A DNA stretch of 64,000 nucleotides from Plantago major (Eukaryota; Streptophyta; Magnoliopsida; Lamiales; Plantaginaceae), in contig CM048840.1 in the NCBI GenBank assembly GCA_026545765.1, positions 53,196,580-53,260,579 of the forward strand, written 5' to 3'. This document shows positions 22,764 to 34,730 of the stretch, one piece after another. Numbering within the stretch: position 1 is the stretch's first letter; each line of letters begins with the position of its first letter. Under the pieces are notes generated by a model. The model had not been told where the DNA came from. It did no database searches and worked only from the letters and a program-made list of their open reading frames with translations. The translations under genes were made by a program, and so were the position numbers.

Positions 22764-22910
22764 ATGTCAAAATTGAAGTACGAAGCAAAGCATTATGCTT
22801 CAGGCAGACCAGATTATCCTCAGCAACTGTACGATTTCATTGCATCCAAAACTCCCTCTCGAGATCTCGCCTGGGATGTCGGCACTGGAACCGGCCAAGC
22901 TGCTCGATCG
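22764..22910 (+). CDS. SAM-dependent methyltransferase, exon 1
   Basis: Encodes residues 1-49 of a class I (UbiE/Coq5-type) methyltransferase. SAM-binding motif I is DVGTGTGQ at residues 38-45, preceded by the YASGRPDYP segment typical of this plant family (related to Arabidopsis At2g41380 and At1g55450 as I remember them). I chose the ATG at 22764; upstream frames start only at GTG. The exon ends GCTCGATCG|GTACGC in phase 0. Confidence 0.85.
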
Positions 22911-23399
22911 GTACGCGTATCATATCATATCACTCCGTTTTTGTGTATCTTTCATTTTTCACCTATTAGCTTGCTTGTTTATGTATTTTAACCTAACATG
23001 TCTGTCATTATTATAGATTAGATTAGATTTAGATTATTCCAACACCAGAACAATTCGTCTAGAACCTCTGTTTTACTCTTGTTGCTGCTGTTTCTATTTT
23101 ACTCTACCTTAAAGATCGATCAAAACGAATTAAAATTTCATCCGATTCGATTCAAACTAAAACGAAATCATTACAAAACAACTGCGTTTTCCCAAGTTGT
23201 ATGTGTAATACTTTAAGAGCTCATAACTGAAAATTTACTGAATATTCCCTCCTATTATTTTTTATAAGTTGTTTTGACTTATTAACTATTTGATTAATAA
23301 AACATGTTTTAAGAGATTACCATGTGATTTCGTGTTATACAATTTTAACCCATTTATTTGATTAATAAAACATGTCTCTAGATAACTAGCAAACATTTT

Positions 23400-25410
23400 A
23401 TCAATAAAAGGAACAAGAATAGGACACTTGCAAAAGAGAGGTGATCTCTAGTCTCAGGATCCTTCAGACAAAAAGGACAAAGATCATTAGGAGTAACATC
23501 CCAAGCAAACAATCTATCTTTTAAAGGCAGTCTATTTAAACAAGTGAGCCACAAGCAAAAAGGATATTCTAGGTATTCTAGGTGTTTCTAGGTGTAGACA
23601 CCTGATTCCACACAAAAGAACTCCAAGCCACTTTGGGAGAGGGAACACAGAACAGAGAACATATATGCTGCAACCTATCATGAGCAGTCAGATCCTACAA
23701 AGTATGAACATCCACCGGTAACATCAAATCATTTCTAAGAGCAAGACGAGTCTTCCACCAATCACTAGAAGAAGGTTTAGCCATTACAAACCAAATACAC
23801 TGCCCCTTAAGAATATAAGTATGAATCCATTTGTGCCAGAGAGAGAGAGAGATATGAGAACCACCAGCTAGCTCAAATAGATACTTACACATAAAACTTT
23901 TATTCCAGGTAAGAACCTCCTTGATACCCAAACCACCTCTATCTTTTGGTTGACAAAGATTCTTCCAAGCAACAGGGTGTTTTTTACCATCTTCAGTACC
24001 AGACCATAAAAAACTTCACAAAATTCTTACTAGTCTAAAATACCCCAGTAGGAAACAAGAAAACTTGAGCCCAAAGTCTTTCAATACTTAACAACACAGA
24101 CTGTAGCAGAACCAGCCGTCCAGCATAACTAAGAGTCTTAGCAGACCAAGCTTGAACCTTACTAGTTATCTTGAAAATCAGAGGATCATAATCAGCAATC
24201 CTAAGCTTACGTGGACTTAGAGGGATCCCTAAATACCTTATAGGGAACTGACCCTCAAGAAAGTGTAAAACCTCCAAAAGAGCAGCCTTATTTGTATCAG
24301 CAACACCTCCCAAGAAGATAGAGATTTTCTCTCTAGTGACTTGTAAACCAGAAACATTAGAGAACTCTTGTAGAGCACACTCGATAACTCTTAAAGACTG
24401 AACATTCGCCTTGCAAAATATCATCAAATCATCTGCAAATCCAAGTTGAATGAGCCCAAGCTTCAAGCACTTTGGATGATAGCCAAAATTAGGATCAGAA
24501 CCACTTCTTCTTAACAGTCTTGTCAAGTAGTCCATACACAACACAAATAGATAAGGGCTAAGAGGATCTCCCTGCCTCAAACCCTGCTTCCCATCCATCA
24601 ACCATTCCAAGCTGCCATTTATTTTAAAAGAGAACCTGGCCGTAGACACACAAGTCATTACTCTCTCAACAAACCATAAATCAAAAACCATACAAGAGCA
24701 AAATATCTCTCAAGAATGACCAGCAGATTGTATCATAAGCCTTCTGAAGATCTATCTTTAGAAGACATCTAGGAGAAATGTTCTTCTGAGAGTAGCCTCT
24801 TACCAACTCGTTGCTAAGCAAAATATTATGCTGCAACACTCTACCAGTAATTAAAGCACTCTGATTCTCAAGCACAAGAGAAGGCATAAGATGTTGAATT
24901 CTATCAACTAAGACTTTAGTGATCACCTTATAGATAGTGTTACCGCATGCAATAGGTATGTAGTCCTTGATGTACATGGGAGGAGGCACTTCGGGGAGTA
25001 ATGTAACAACAATATTATTCACCTGTCTCAACAATCTACCATTAGAGAAAAATTCATCCACTGCAGCATAAACCAGTGGACCAATCAAGTGCCAAGTTTT
25101 CTTGAAGAATAAAGGGTTAAACCCATCTGGCCCAGGAGACTTATTATTCCCCATTTTACATAGCTCCCTTCAACTCAGCTAAAGTGAGTTTCCTAGTCAG
25201 TTGCAGATTCATAGAAGCATTCACAGTATGAGAAACATCAATCAAGGAAGTATCAATTGGAGAAGTAGCTCTATAAGTTCCAAACAGCGGAGTATAAAAC
25301 TGGACAATATGATTCACAATAAGAGACTGTTCAGAGATGTTAAAGTTAGATGGATGATTGCCAAAAATGTGAATGCGAAGTTTTGTTTGGGACACACAAA
25401 ATGGCAAAAT
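23400..25410 (-). mobile_element. L1-type LINE, truncated, in the methyltransferase intron
   Basis: Minus-strand frames hold, in order, MGNNKSPGPDGFNPLFFKK and LLKIDLQKAYDTICW (24681-25154), the KQGLRQGDPLSPYLF and FADDLMIF boxes of reverse transcriptase (24035-24691), and zf-RVT-like RLPLKDRLFAWDV and CPFCLKDPETRDHL (about 23440-23560). The frames are shifted against each other and the endonuclease domain is missing. The sequence runs into a half Stowaway MITE at about 25380-25437. No poly-A tract is obvious on the low-coordinate side. Confidence 0.85.
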
Positions 25411-25490
25411 GGAAATCTATTCCCGGGACGGAAGAAGTATTAAATTTTTCCATAGTCTGTCTCTCATGTATATCTACAAACAAAACAATA

Positions 25491-25742
25491 CTCCCTCCGT
25501 TCCATAGATTTCTTTCCATTTTTCCATTTTGGGCGTTCGATTAAAAACTTTCCATTTCCTTTTATGGAAACCCACTATCTCAATTATTAATATTTTAATC
25601 TCTCTCTTTCATACTTTTTCAATTCTCTTTCTTACTTTTTACTATACACTTACTACTTTATCTATATAAACCCATTTTTTACTCAAATTTCATAAAATTT
25701 GTGCAAAAACAAAATGGAAAGAAATTGGTGGAATGGAGGGAG
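25491..25742. mobile_element. Stowaway-like MITE
   Basis: Inverted ends CTCCCTCCGTTCCATAGATT and AAATTGGTGGAATGGAGGGAG are flanked by TA on each side, as expected for Tc1/mariner-derived Stowaway elements. It has no coding capacity. Confidence 0.8.
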
Positions 25743-25849
25743 TATTACATTTTCAATAAAATTGTTACAACTGTGTTTGGCATAATTTTTAAGGAAAAAA
25801 CTAATTGTACATGTAAAAATGGTATGGTTAAAAATGAGTACAATATATT

Positions 25850-26102
25850 CTCCCTCCGTTCCAAAGAAAACTTTCCATTTTACTATTATGCGGTCAACTG
25901 TGTTTGACTTTGACCACAAATTACTCTTGAACTATAATAATAAATAATTCAATAAAATAATATAATGAAAATTAAATTTTCATTATATAATTTTATTAAA
26001 ATTATTTATTATTATTATATTTTAAGAGTAATTTATGGTTAACGTTGAAGACAGTTCACCGTTTAAAGTTAAAAATGAAAGTTTTCTTTGGAACGGAGGA
26101 GT
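25850..26102. mobile_element. Stowaway-like foldback MITE
   Basis: The two halves are inverse copies almost end to end: CTCCCTCCGTTCCAAAGAAA pairs with TTTCTTTGGAACGGAGGAG. The centre contains AATAATAATAAATAATT on one side and its complement on the other. A transcript would fold into one long hairpin. Confidence 0.8.
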
Positions 26103-26246
26103 AATTGAGAGGGAAAGTACATGTGTCCCCAATAGTATTTTACATAAAATGAATTGTAACACTTTAGTGAAATTTCCGAAAGGAAAAATTGTAACTTTAA
26201 AGAAATTGAGGGAGTACATATTTAGTTTCAAATATCATGTTTTAAT

Positions 26247-26540
26247 CAGGCCCGGCCCAGAGCATGCGCGGGCAGCCCGCTCGCTCAGGGCCCCCTATTT
26301 TGGGGGGCCCAACTTTAAATTTGAGGTTATATATAAATCTGTTTTCATATAATAATGAAGCATTAAAATCATTTTCTCTAAGTGGTAAAGTTGATATCTA
26401 ACTTACGAAAGGTCTCGTGTTCAATTCATGATGGTGTAAATTTTTTTATTTTTCATATCTTGAATATTTTTTCTTCTATTATAATCAATATTTTTTATTA
26501 ATAGGGGCCCAAATTTAAATTTTTATTTGTTTTTTTCTCT
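26247..26540. mobile_element. Short repeat with GGCCCGGCCC end and tRNA-like boxes
   Basis: Starts CAGGCCCGGCCCAGAGCATG and contains CTCAGGGCCCCCTATTTT. AGTGGTAAAGTTGATATC (A-box-like) and GGTCTCGTGTTCAATTC (B-box-like) lie at 26381-26427. The pattern suggests a SINE-like or SINE-bearing repeat. The ends are not defined. Confidence 0.3.
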
Positions 26541-27764
26541 CTCTAAACGACCACGGTTGCATTTTTTTTAAAAAAGTAAGCGTTTAATATACTACATTGT
26601 TAAATTTGTGGAGTAGATCCATAGCTAGACGTCTACAGCCCATACGTACAGAGTGTAAACTGTGCACGGGGCCATGTACCGTAAACTGTGTTCTCCATTT
26701 CATCGTTTCCTTATATACTCTCAGTTCCGAATAAATGAGTTTTGTAGCGTAATTTCCTCCTCGTTGGAGCTCAATCCAGTGATGAGTCTCTGCTATGACC
26801 ATGAGCAACTAGATTTTGGCGGGAACTCCATAACATCATTATATTTTAAAGAATGTATTTCAACTCAAGTTCTGGAGTTGCTTAGCGGTTGTCGCTTTAT
26901 TCCATTTGAGTTTTGACCAAGGATATCAACCCCGACCCACCCCTGCCTTCGCGTCGAAAACTTGATTCCAAGCCACCAGTGCACGTAGAGTAATTTCCTT
27001 TGTGCCACTCCACCGAAAGGTTGTCCAATTATGTAAGCACTCGTTTGCGCAGGGGAAAAATCTGCATCCAGTAATTAGTTATTGAGAAAATCTATTCCCT
27101 CGATCCGAGCTGATTTGATAATCTAGGTAGCTTGATTTGTTTTCGTATTCTATATTCTGCAAATGAGTAAGGTTATCAACTAATTTACTTACCTACTAAA
27201 CATACTCATCCAAAACTATTTAATTTGTAACCTCTGAATTTTAGTAAGCTCGTGTATCACTTACCGAAGTTAAAATCTTCATTATTTTCTCAGAAGAATC
27301 TCTCTGACTGTAGCTATATAACGAATCACATACAATTACAATAATCATAAGTAGTAGTAGTATCTTACAAGTGGTCCAGCTCCATTTTGATGTTATAGTA
27401 CCCTAGAATAGCTCCATTTTGTTGCAAAGAGTAAATCTTTAAACTTGGGTATCCATGTGATCATACTCTCCAAAAGCTGCAATCCAAACTGTTGGGTTTA
27501 TCATGAGAACATTAGGATATATATTGCCTAGAGATAATATATTTGTTAGTCTAACTATAAGCATCCTGGAACGTTACGAAGTACATTTTGGGATGGAATA
27601 TATATGGTTACGAAGAACATTTTTCCATTTCATGTATTCCTTGATGGGTTTCTACTGTATGGCGCATAAATGTAGTTCACCTAAAAAATTTAGCAGTGTG
27701 TTTTTGGCATTTCGAATCTTATGTTAAAACTATCTCGATCTTGAATTCTTGATGTTTCTCACAG

Positions 27765-28409
27765 ATGGCTAGCATGTACAAACATGTCATTGCCACAGAC
27801 ACAAGCACATCCCAGTTGGAATATGCAGTCAAGCTCCCAAACATAACATACAAGTCCACTCCCCCAATCATGTCCATGGTTGAACTGGAACGAATAGTTG
27901 GATCACAGTCCAGCGTTGATTTAGTAGCCATAGCAACAGCTCTTCACTGGTTTGACCTACCCTCATTTTATCAACGAGTCAAATGGATCCTCAAAAAGCC
28001 CAATGGGGTTATTGCGGCATGGGGCTACACCCTTCCAGAAATCGACCCCATGGTGGACCCATTATTTAATACAGTTTACAGTCGTGCCAAAGAGGCTGGA
28101 CCTCAGTACTGGGAATTGGCCGAAAAGTTGGTGTCTGAAAAATATGAGACGATTGATTTCCCATTTCAGCCGGTTGATGGGCTTGATCACACCGGACCAT
28201 TTCGGTATACTTCGGAGAAAGTGATGGATTTGGAGGGGTTACTGACATTTATAAAGTCATGGTCTAATTATCAAGCTTCTAAAGAAAGGGGTGTGGAGTT
28301 GTTGACAGTGGATGTAATTGATGAGTTCAAGAAGGCTTGGGGTGCAGATGGAAAAATGCAAAAACTTGTCACTTTTCCTGTTTATTTGAGGATTGGAAGA
28401 GTTGGGTAG
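27765..28409 (+). CDS. SAM-dependent methyltransferase, exon 2
   Basis: Continues in phase 0 from exon 1 to give a 263-residue protein, close to the usual length of the family. It contains VIATDTSTSQLEYA (post-I acidic loop), SVDLVAIATALHWFD (motif II region), VKWILKKPNGVIAAWGYTLP and the C-terminal FPVYLRIGRVG. No signal peptide is seen, so it is probably cytosolic. The substrate is unknown; relatives are annotated only as SAM-dependent methyltransferases. Both exons are free of lesions, so the gene is probably functional if the long intron splices. Confidence 0.88.
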   Translation: MASMYKHVIATDTSTSQLEYAVKLPNITYKSTPPIMSMVELERIVGSQSSVDLVAIATALHWFDLPSFYQRVKWILKKPNGVIAAWGYTLPEIDPMVDPLFNTVYSRAKEAGPQYWELAEKLVSEKYETIDFPFQPVDGLDHTGPFRYTSEKVMDLEGLLTFIKSWSNYQASKERGVELLTVDVIDEFKKAWGADGKMQKLVTFPVYLRIGRVG

Positions 28410-29261
28410 GTACTATTGTTGGGGGCTGGGGCAACATTGATTTAAGTAAACTGGAACTTGATCTTGTGCAATCGTGGTGAGATGTTTGTATCATTTGACT
28501 TTCAGATGTACTAATTTTGTAAATGTTGTAATTTCTTTTTGTTATACGCAAACACTCTAAACATGCTCAATACCTGTTTTCTTTGTATTCTACTTCATTT
28601 GTGGAACTTCATACATTTGTCATTTATCATTTTTAGCCGTCCTACAAAACTACATACTTACATTACTAAGAAATGATGCTACTTCACACACTCAACAAAA
28701 AATAAACAGTCTTATATACTTGGTGTGTAGTTTAAGGTAAAAAATTAATGTAATAATAAGATATTAAAATGTGGGAAAATATAGAGTTGTTTAATTTGTG
28801 CAACATGTGCAAATTTTCTCCACATAATGTGTAAGTTTTATGCTTGTTTTTGTTGAGGTTTATTTGATTAGATGTTAAGGTGTTATTGAAGCCTTCTAAA
28901 ATCCTATTGAAGAAATGGTAAACCATAAAACCCCTTTACACATTAAATACAAATTCAAGTTTATACATAAAGATTTAAGTGCAACCTTGTAAAGGTTCTA
29001 TTATTCCATATAAACCTTTGCGGAACACACAATAGCCTAAAACGTTCTAAACGTAACATTAACCCTATTTCAAAAGAACATTAACCATTAGTAGTTAACA
29101 AGATTAACAGTGAAAAATATCTTACACCCTTAATTAAGTTTATGGTCCTAAACCTCAAGCCCTAGTTAATGGTTGTTGGAGGTCAATTTAGCTCCTAGAA
29201 ATTGACAAGTACCATAGTATGTTCTCCTTATATCAAGCATTGATCCTGCATAGTAAGCATT
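28410..29261. other. 3' UTR and intergenic sequence
   Basis: The first 100-200 bases should hold the 3' UTR of the methyltransferase; a clear AATAAA signal was not pinned down. The rest is A/T-rich with no gene recognised. Confidence 0.5.
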
Positions 29262-29800
29262 TCAATAACCAACCAAATCCATTACACAATCTTTTGCATA
29301 CCATAAGCCAAATTCAACAGTACCTTTGACATAAGTGCAGTGTGTGAGCCTTGGATTTGATTGAAACCTTTCACACACTTCTACTGCATATTGAATGTCT
29401 GGTCTATTGGCAGTGAGATATAACAAAAAAAAACCAATGAGTCTCTTATACTTATGTTCTTCAACACTCTTATCAGATTCAACATAAGTCATTTTGGTTC
29501 CTATGCTCATAGGTACCTTGACATTCTTTTCATAAGGCTTGATATTGAATTTGTTGATCATGTGTCTCACATACTTTGTTTGACTTATGAATATTCCATC
29601 TTTGAGTTGTTTGACTTGCAACCCTAGGAAGTAATTCATTTCACCCATCAAACTCATTTCAAATTTACTTTTCATGAGTTCAGCAAAGTTTTTCACAAAG
29701 TTGTTTGTCTTTTTATCCAAAGATTATGTCATCCGCATCCATGTTTTCAACATATAAAACCATGATCCCAACAGACAAGATATATTCAAAAGAAAATTGG
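29262..29800 (-). pseudogene. Copia reverse transcriptase fragment
   Basis: The minus-strand reading includes the active-site region (MDADDIIFG, about 29725-29750, close to YVDDIIFG), then MSLMGEMNYFLGLQVKQ, GIFISQTKYVRHM and ANRPDIQYAVEVC. This is the C-terminal third of a Ty1/Copia (Sirevirus-like) reverse transcriptase. It is an isolated fragment; gag, integrase and RNase H are absent. Confidence 0.8.
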
Positions 29801-30691
29801 ATCATTAAGTTACATGTAATATGACCATGCATCTACGACAAAAAGAAACATAAAAATATATTTAAACCTTAATCTTTTCATCAAGTTTCTTGTCATAAAT
29901 CTTCCTCAACACAGTATTGATAGCTCTAGGTGTGCTACTTGAATAGTTCTCCTTTATCAAGTTGACTAATTCAGTTTCCTTCTTCAACAATACACATTAA
30001 TATCACACAAACACATTACTGCAATAATTCGATATCTACAAAGAAGACAAATATATCATATCTATCACCTATGTTATCAAACAAAAAACGTCTGTTATCG
30101 ACTAACAAAAAAAAAAAAAAAAAAAAAGAGAGAGAGAAAGAGACAAAAACTAAAACAATACCATCATCGAACATATTACCCAGGCATAACCCTTATGTTC
30201 CCACCACATTGCACCTATTATTTCTTACCAAAGATAGTTGATATTGCAGAGAACATAAATTAAAATGGTAGAGAACATAGATTACATCGAGAAATAAGAT
30301 TTTCACATGGAAATAACAACTATTTCATAGCAAACACAATTGACATTACATATAAGATAGCAAAATGGTGGAGTACATGGACTATGCTGCAAATAATATT
30401 TTCACGCAAACAGAGCAACTATTTCGTAACAAACATAGTGGATGTTGTTGAGAACATATATTTTATTGGTGAAAAGATAGTACATATACGTAAGAACATA
30501 TGAAATGCAATAACAAACAGAATCCAAAATAATATTGTCAAAACTCAGAGCACAAAACGACTGTCAGGTTTTGAATGAAAGCATATGACATATTTAAGAG
30601 AACATGAAAAACGAAAACGAAAACAATTAAACAACACTTACAATGAAGTTTCAAACCAAACTGAGAAGAAACACAGCAAGATCGGACACTG
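29801..30691. other. A/T-rich stretch with a diverged tandem duplication
   Basis: No gene recognised. The segment at 30262-30360 recurs at 30361-30460: ATGGTAGAGAACATAGATTA is matched by ATGGTGGAGTACATGGACTA, and ATTTTCACG and CAACTATTTCGTA words follow in both. A poly-A run with GA repeats lies at 30108-30140. Confidence 0.5.
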
Positions 30692-31807
30692 TTGGTCCAA
30701 ATAACGACAAAGTAAAAGACTAGGGGGGGGGGGTGAATAGACTTTTCAAACTTTTGTCGATAAAACAGTTTCTTAGATATCTTTACAGGTATCTGATACT
30801 TATATTCAGAGAGCGAAAGTCTTGTGATAAGTGCACGTGTCAATAAGCAGTAATGTGTGTAAATACTCAGCAAGCAATAAGTAAAGTGCAGTAAGTAAAT
30901 AAAACAAAGGCTTTTTATAGTGGTATCTGAAGATGGCGTAATCCCTCAACAAATCCACTCGCCTTTCTTAGGACTTGAATCTACTAAGATAAGATGATGA
31001 GTTCTCCTTACAAAATCCTATCTCTTGATCCCTTTGACACTAGGTTCCCAACCAAGTATCCTCCTGAGTTATTCCTCGGCTATCTCAGCCAAGTACTTCC
31101 TCGACTCAGTAACCTGTGAGCTATTCCTTAGTTTCCCAAACTAAGTACTTCCTATGCTCAGTTAGGTGAGGATTTTAGTTTTCTCATTTAAATCCTTCCC
31201 TAAACAAGCCTGTTGGTGTTGGTTATGGTAGTTTGTCAGGTGCGCTAACTCTTATAACTTATTCAGTTATCTTCAGAGAGCTCTTTAGAATCAATCTTCC
31301 TTAATACTCTTTTTAGTGTATGGAAAATTGTTCTTTACTGACCCAAGTTTTGTTGTTGTTCAAGAGAATGAATCTCAGATATCTATTAGTCGCAACTTTA
31401 TCCTTGGATTCAACTCCTTCACAATAAGCAATTCTTATTAAGGATCAGGACACTTAGAACTTTCGTGCTACTTAGAATTCAAGAGCTTGAGTCGCAACAG
31501 TAAGCTAATGAGAGTAAGTAGGAATGAAGGCTTGTATGCTTGAGAGTTGTAAGTTCGTAGTTGTGTTTGTTCAAGCATTCTAAGTGGTGATATTTATAGT
31601 TTAAAATTATGCCGTTTGAATAGTATTCGTTAGGTATATTGAAATTCAAACTATTGATATCTGAAGATAGTACTACAGTGACCTTTGTCTCTTTTCAGAG
31701 ATTTCATCTTTTGTTCGGATATTTCTGCCTGCGTAATAAATTCACTGTACTATCTTTTGTCCTGTAGTCTCAACGGAACTATGCAAGCTATCTGAGGCTT
31801 TGCATTT
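30692..31807 (+). mobile_element. Copia-type LTR, truncated by an Athila-like element
   Basis: Starts TGTTGGTCCAAATAACG and contains CTAGGGGGGGGGGTGAATAG (30720-30740), a layout common in Sirevirus LTRs. It is about 1.1 kb. The right side stops where the Athila-like LTR begins (31808), so no internal region remains. Confidence 0.45.
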
Positions 31808-33127
31808 TGATGTGACAATGAAATGTGCGATATAGCATGCTTTTAGACCTTCGCTTTTGGCCTTAGATGCAATATTTATATCGTTTTATGATTAATTACC
31901 AACTTTGTGTGTTTTCTGTAGGTCATGATCGTGTTTTTGAGGAATTGCACAATTTCAGGCGCGAAAACGACATAATTGTGCAAAATTGAGAAAGTTAAGC
32001 AAATACGTCGGATTGGCCGTTGCACGGAGTTTGAGGAGTCAAAACATGTCATGGGACTAATCAATGCGAAGATAATTGAAGATGCAACAACTTTGTAGAA
32101 GACCACTTTTCGAGGAAACGAAGTTACGAAGCCCGAAATTGAAGAACGAAGATTCGAAGCTGCAAAAATCGCACTTGGCGATCCACAGGTGGCTGCAGAA
32201 GGCACCACTGTGGTCCATACAGGCGACCGCAGTCAAGGCCCTGATTTGTTCTGGGTCTGTTTCCTGGCCTGTCATTCTAAGGCCCGCCTTCCTAAACCTT
32301 CCTTAATGATCAATGGCGGCCAGAGCACGAAATTTCCAGTATAAATAAGACCTCAAGGGTTTCATAATTCTACACCACTCACAAAGCAGCTCTCCTGAGA
32401 GAGAACCAGTCCTCGGGGAAGTGAAACCCCAAAACTGCTGGCCGTCAGGCACCTAGAAGGAGGAAACCCTAGAAGCAGCAGCACGAAGACATTAGAGACC
32501 AAGCTTCTTCTTCCTTTTCTTCCTAGTTTTCGATTTCTGTCTATTAGATACTATGAGTAGCTAACTTTCTTTTTTGTAAAGGCGAACCGCCGTAACTGCT
32601 TTTTCAACTTCATTATATACCGTGATATATTAATGGAATAGTTATTAGACGTAAATCGTGGTTATACAACTCTATAAATCTTTCGTGGTGTGATGTTCTG
32701 CTGAGTGACACAGTAGTTTCATTGAACTAAGTAGGGGTACTCGTGCTGACTGGGCCTTGGCATAGTAGTATTATGCCCTGCTGTCGTTAGAGGTAATTGC
32801 CTAGGATTCTAACTAGGAAGTTGGGAGTAGCATAGCAGAGGGAGGTTGGGGAACCTTTACGCTTTTCCATCATCGATTTACATCATCAAATTAGGGTTTA
32901 ATAGGATTTAATCAATCTGTCTGCGATCAATCTGTTTACTTTTCTGCACACAATTTACAAACTTTATTTGCTTGTGCCTATGATAAGTGTCCGAGGAGAA
33001 TGACATCCCGAGTTAACTTACTGCTATTACTGTAGTTTGAGTGCTTCTGACTAATATAAATTTAATCTTTGATTGTAATGGAGGATTACAGGTACTACAA
33101 CAATTTCAAATCCTTAAGTGCACATCA
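31808..33127 (+). mobile_element. Athila-like 5' LTR, family X, plus strand
   Basis: 1320 bp, TGATGTG...CACATCA. It is homologous to the inverted LTR at 17495-18869. TATAAATAAG lies at about 32340-32349, with a GC-rich palindromic patch (GGTCCATACAGGCGACCGCAG region, 32180-32240) upstream. The primer-binding site TGGCGCCGCTGCCGAGGA follows at 33133-33150 and fits tRNA-Asp with about two mismatches. Confidence 0.8.
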
Positions 33128-34530
33128 AAATTTGGCGCCGCTGCCGAGGACACTTGACCACTCATGCAAGTTTCGATCGTCCGAGATAAGTTGAAATCTT
33201 TCTTTGCTTTTTAAGTTATGCACTGTCTTTTAAATTCGTTTAGCATAAACCTAAAAAATCATAAAACCTGTGGGAATCTATCTCCACAACAAAAAATCCA
33301 AAAATATTTTCTAATCCGTATTAGTTCATTTTCTTATTAAGAAAATCCAAAAATACATAATTTTAGATTTCTGTTTATTATCCTTTTAGTATTATCTATC
33401 CATATCTGCAAAGGTTTGTCTGTTAGTATTTGTGCAAGGCAGGAGAAGTGCAGGAAGACCAGTAGTACCGTTTAAAGACGACATAGATAAGCTCGAAAGG
33501 CAGAAATTGCCTACTACCATCATGGAATCATCTAGCAACATGAGTGGAGAAGGAAACAGCAACGACAATCCATCTAGGAATGTCGCAGCTTCTGAACTTG
33601 AGCAACTGCTTAAGATTCGACTTGAGATTCAAGCTAAGAGAGAAGAACTGGAACAGGAAAGGCTAAGGATAGCTAAGGAAAGATTAAGGTTAGATGAGAA
33701 CTGAAGAAGGGATAACTACGCAAGGGTGGAACTGGTAGACGAAGACGATAGACCCATGCACGACTATGTTATGCCCAGACTTACACCGCATGCCTCAAGC
33801 ATCTATATGGAGAGGATTGCGAGAGAATATGATCTGAAAGGAACTCATCTGAACCAACTACCACACTTTTACGGCAACCCAACTGAGGACCCGATGAACT
33901 TCAAGAGGGAATTCTACGCAATAGTTGGAGGTATACCATTGAATGGGCTCACGGAATGTCAACTTAGAAGAAGGGTTTTCCCTAGCTGCCTTAAGGACAA
34001 GGCGAAGAAATGGCTTATCTCACTACAACCATGCAGATTAACTACATTATCTGACTACATGGGACGAGTTTTCAACAAGTTTATGCTCAGACACTTCCCA
34101 TTGAAGAAGACATCCGACTTGAAGAGCCAGATCCAAAACATCAACCAGTTTGGGAGAAACCTTTCACGAAGCATGGGAAAGATACAAGGATCTATTTGAC
34201 AGATGTCCAATGCACTCTTACGCGCTGTTTGACAAAGTTAACAACTTCTACAAGGGAATTGACTCTATCAGCCAAACGATGAAGCATGTCAAGGGAACCT
34301 GCTAGACGCATCCCAAGAAGGATTTGGGAAGTGTGCGAGAACCTTGGTGAGAACTCTATGTAGAAAGGACGAGGAAGAAGGGTGGCTACTAAGCAGGTAA
34401 AAGCGATCGAGGAAACCCCTGGAAACAGATTAACAGGAGGATTAAAGCCATATAATGGGAAGGAAGATGGGAAGGAAGGATGTTGTGAATGAAGAATCGG
34501 AGGAACAGACACAACTGGAAGAGTCACCAT
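33128..34530 (+). pseudogene. Leader and gag remnant of the plus-strand Athila-like element
   Basis: After the primer-binding site a leader of about 300 nt shares CCTGTGGGAATC with the minus-strand sister. Gag-like frames follow at 33432-33704 (coiled-coil, QLLKIRLEIQAKREELEQ) and 33726-34199 (PHFYGNPTEDPMNFKREF, KDKAKKWLISL). An intervening stop and a shift near 34160 break the frame. Protease and pol are not found; the sequence is cut by a MITE-like element at about 34731. Confidence 0.7.
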
Positions 34531-34730
34531 ACGTGCAAGAGTTAAGTAAATGAAGACCGAGAAACCAACCGGTAAATAGCTTTATCCCAACACCCTCTTT
34601 TATCTTACCGTACTGGACCTAGCTTGAACCCACCTGATATACACCCACGGTGGCACCTGTCCCCATACCACCATCGAAACCGTCGTAGAACCTGCTCCAA
34701 CCATTCTCATGGAAGAAAAGATAAATACTA

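Larger units (their letters stand above)
22911..27764 (+). other. Large intron of the methyltransferase gene, repeat-filled
   Basis: A 4854-nt intron, GTACGC...TTCTCACAG, phase 0. It contains an L1 LINE on the minus strand, two or more Stowaway MITEs, a SINE-like patch and otherwise unassigned A/T-rich sequence (26550-27764). Both splice sites look usable. Confidence 0.8.

Noticed and set aside
26381..26427. tRNA gene
   Set aside because: A- and B-box-like words are present but no cloverleaf stems can be drawn; treated as SINE-like at most.
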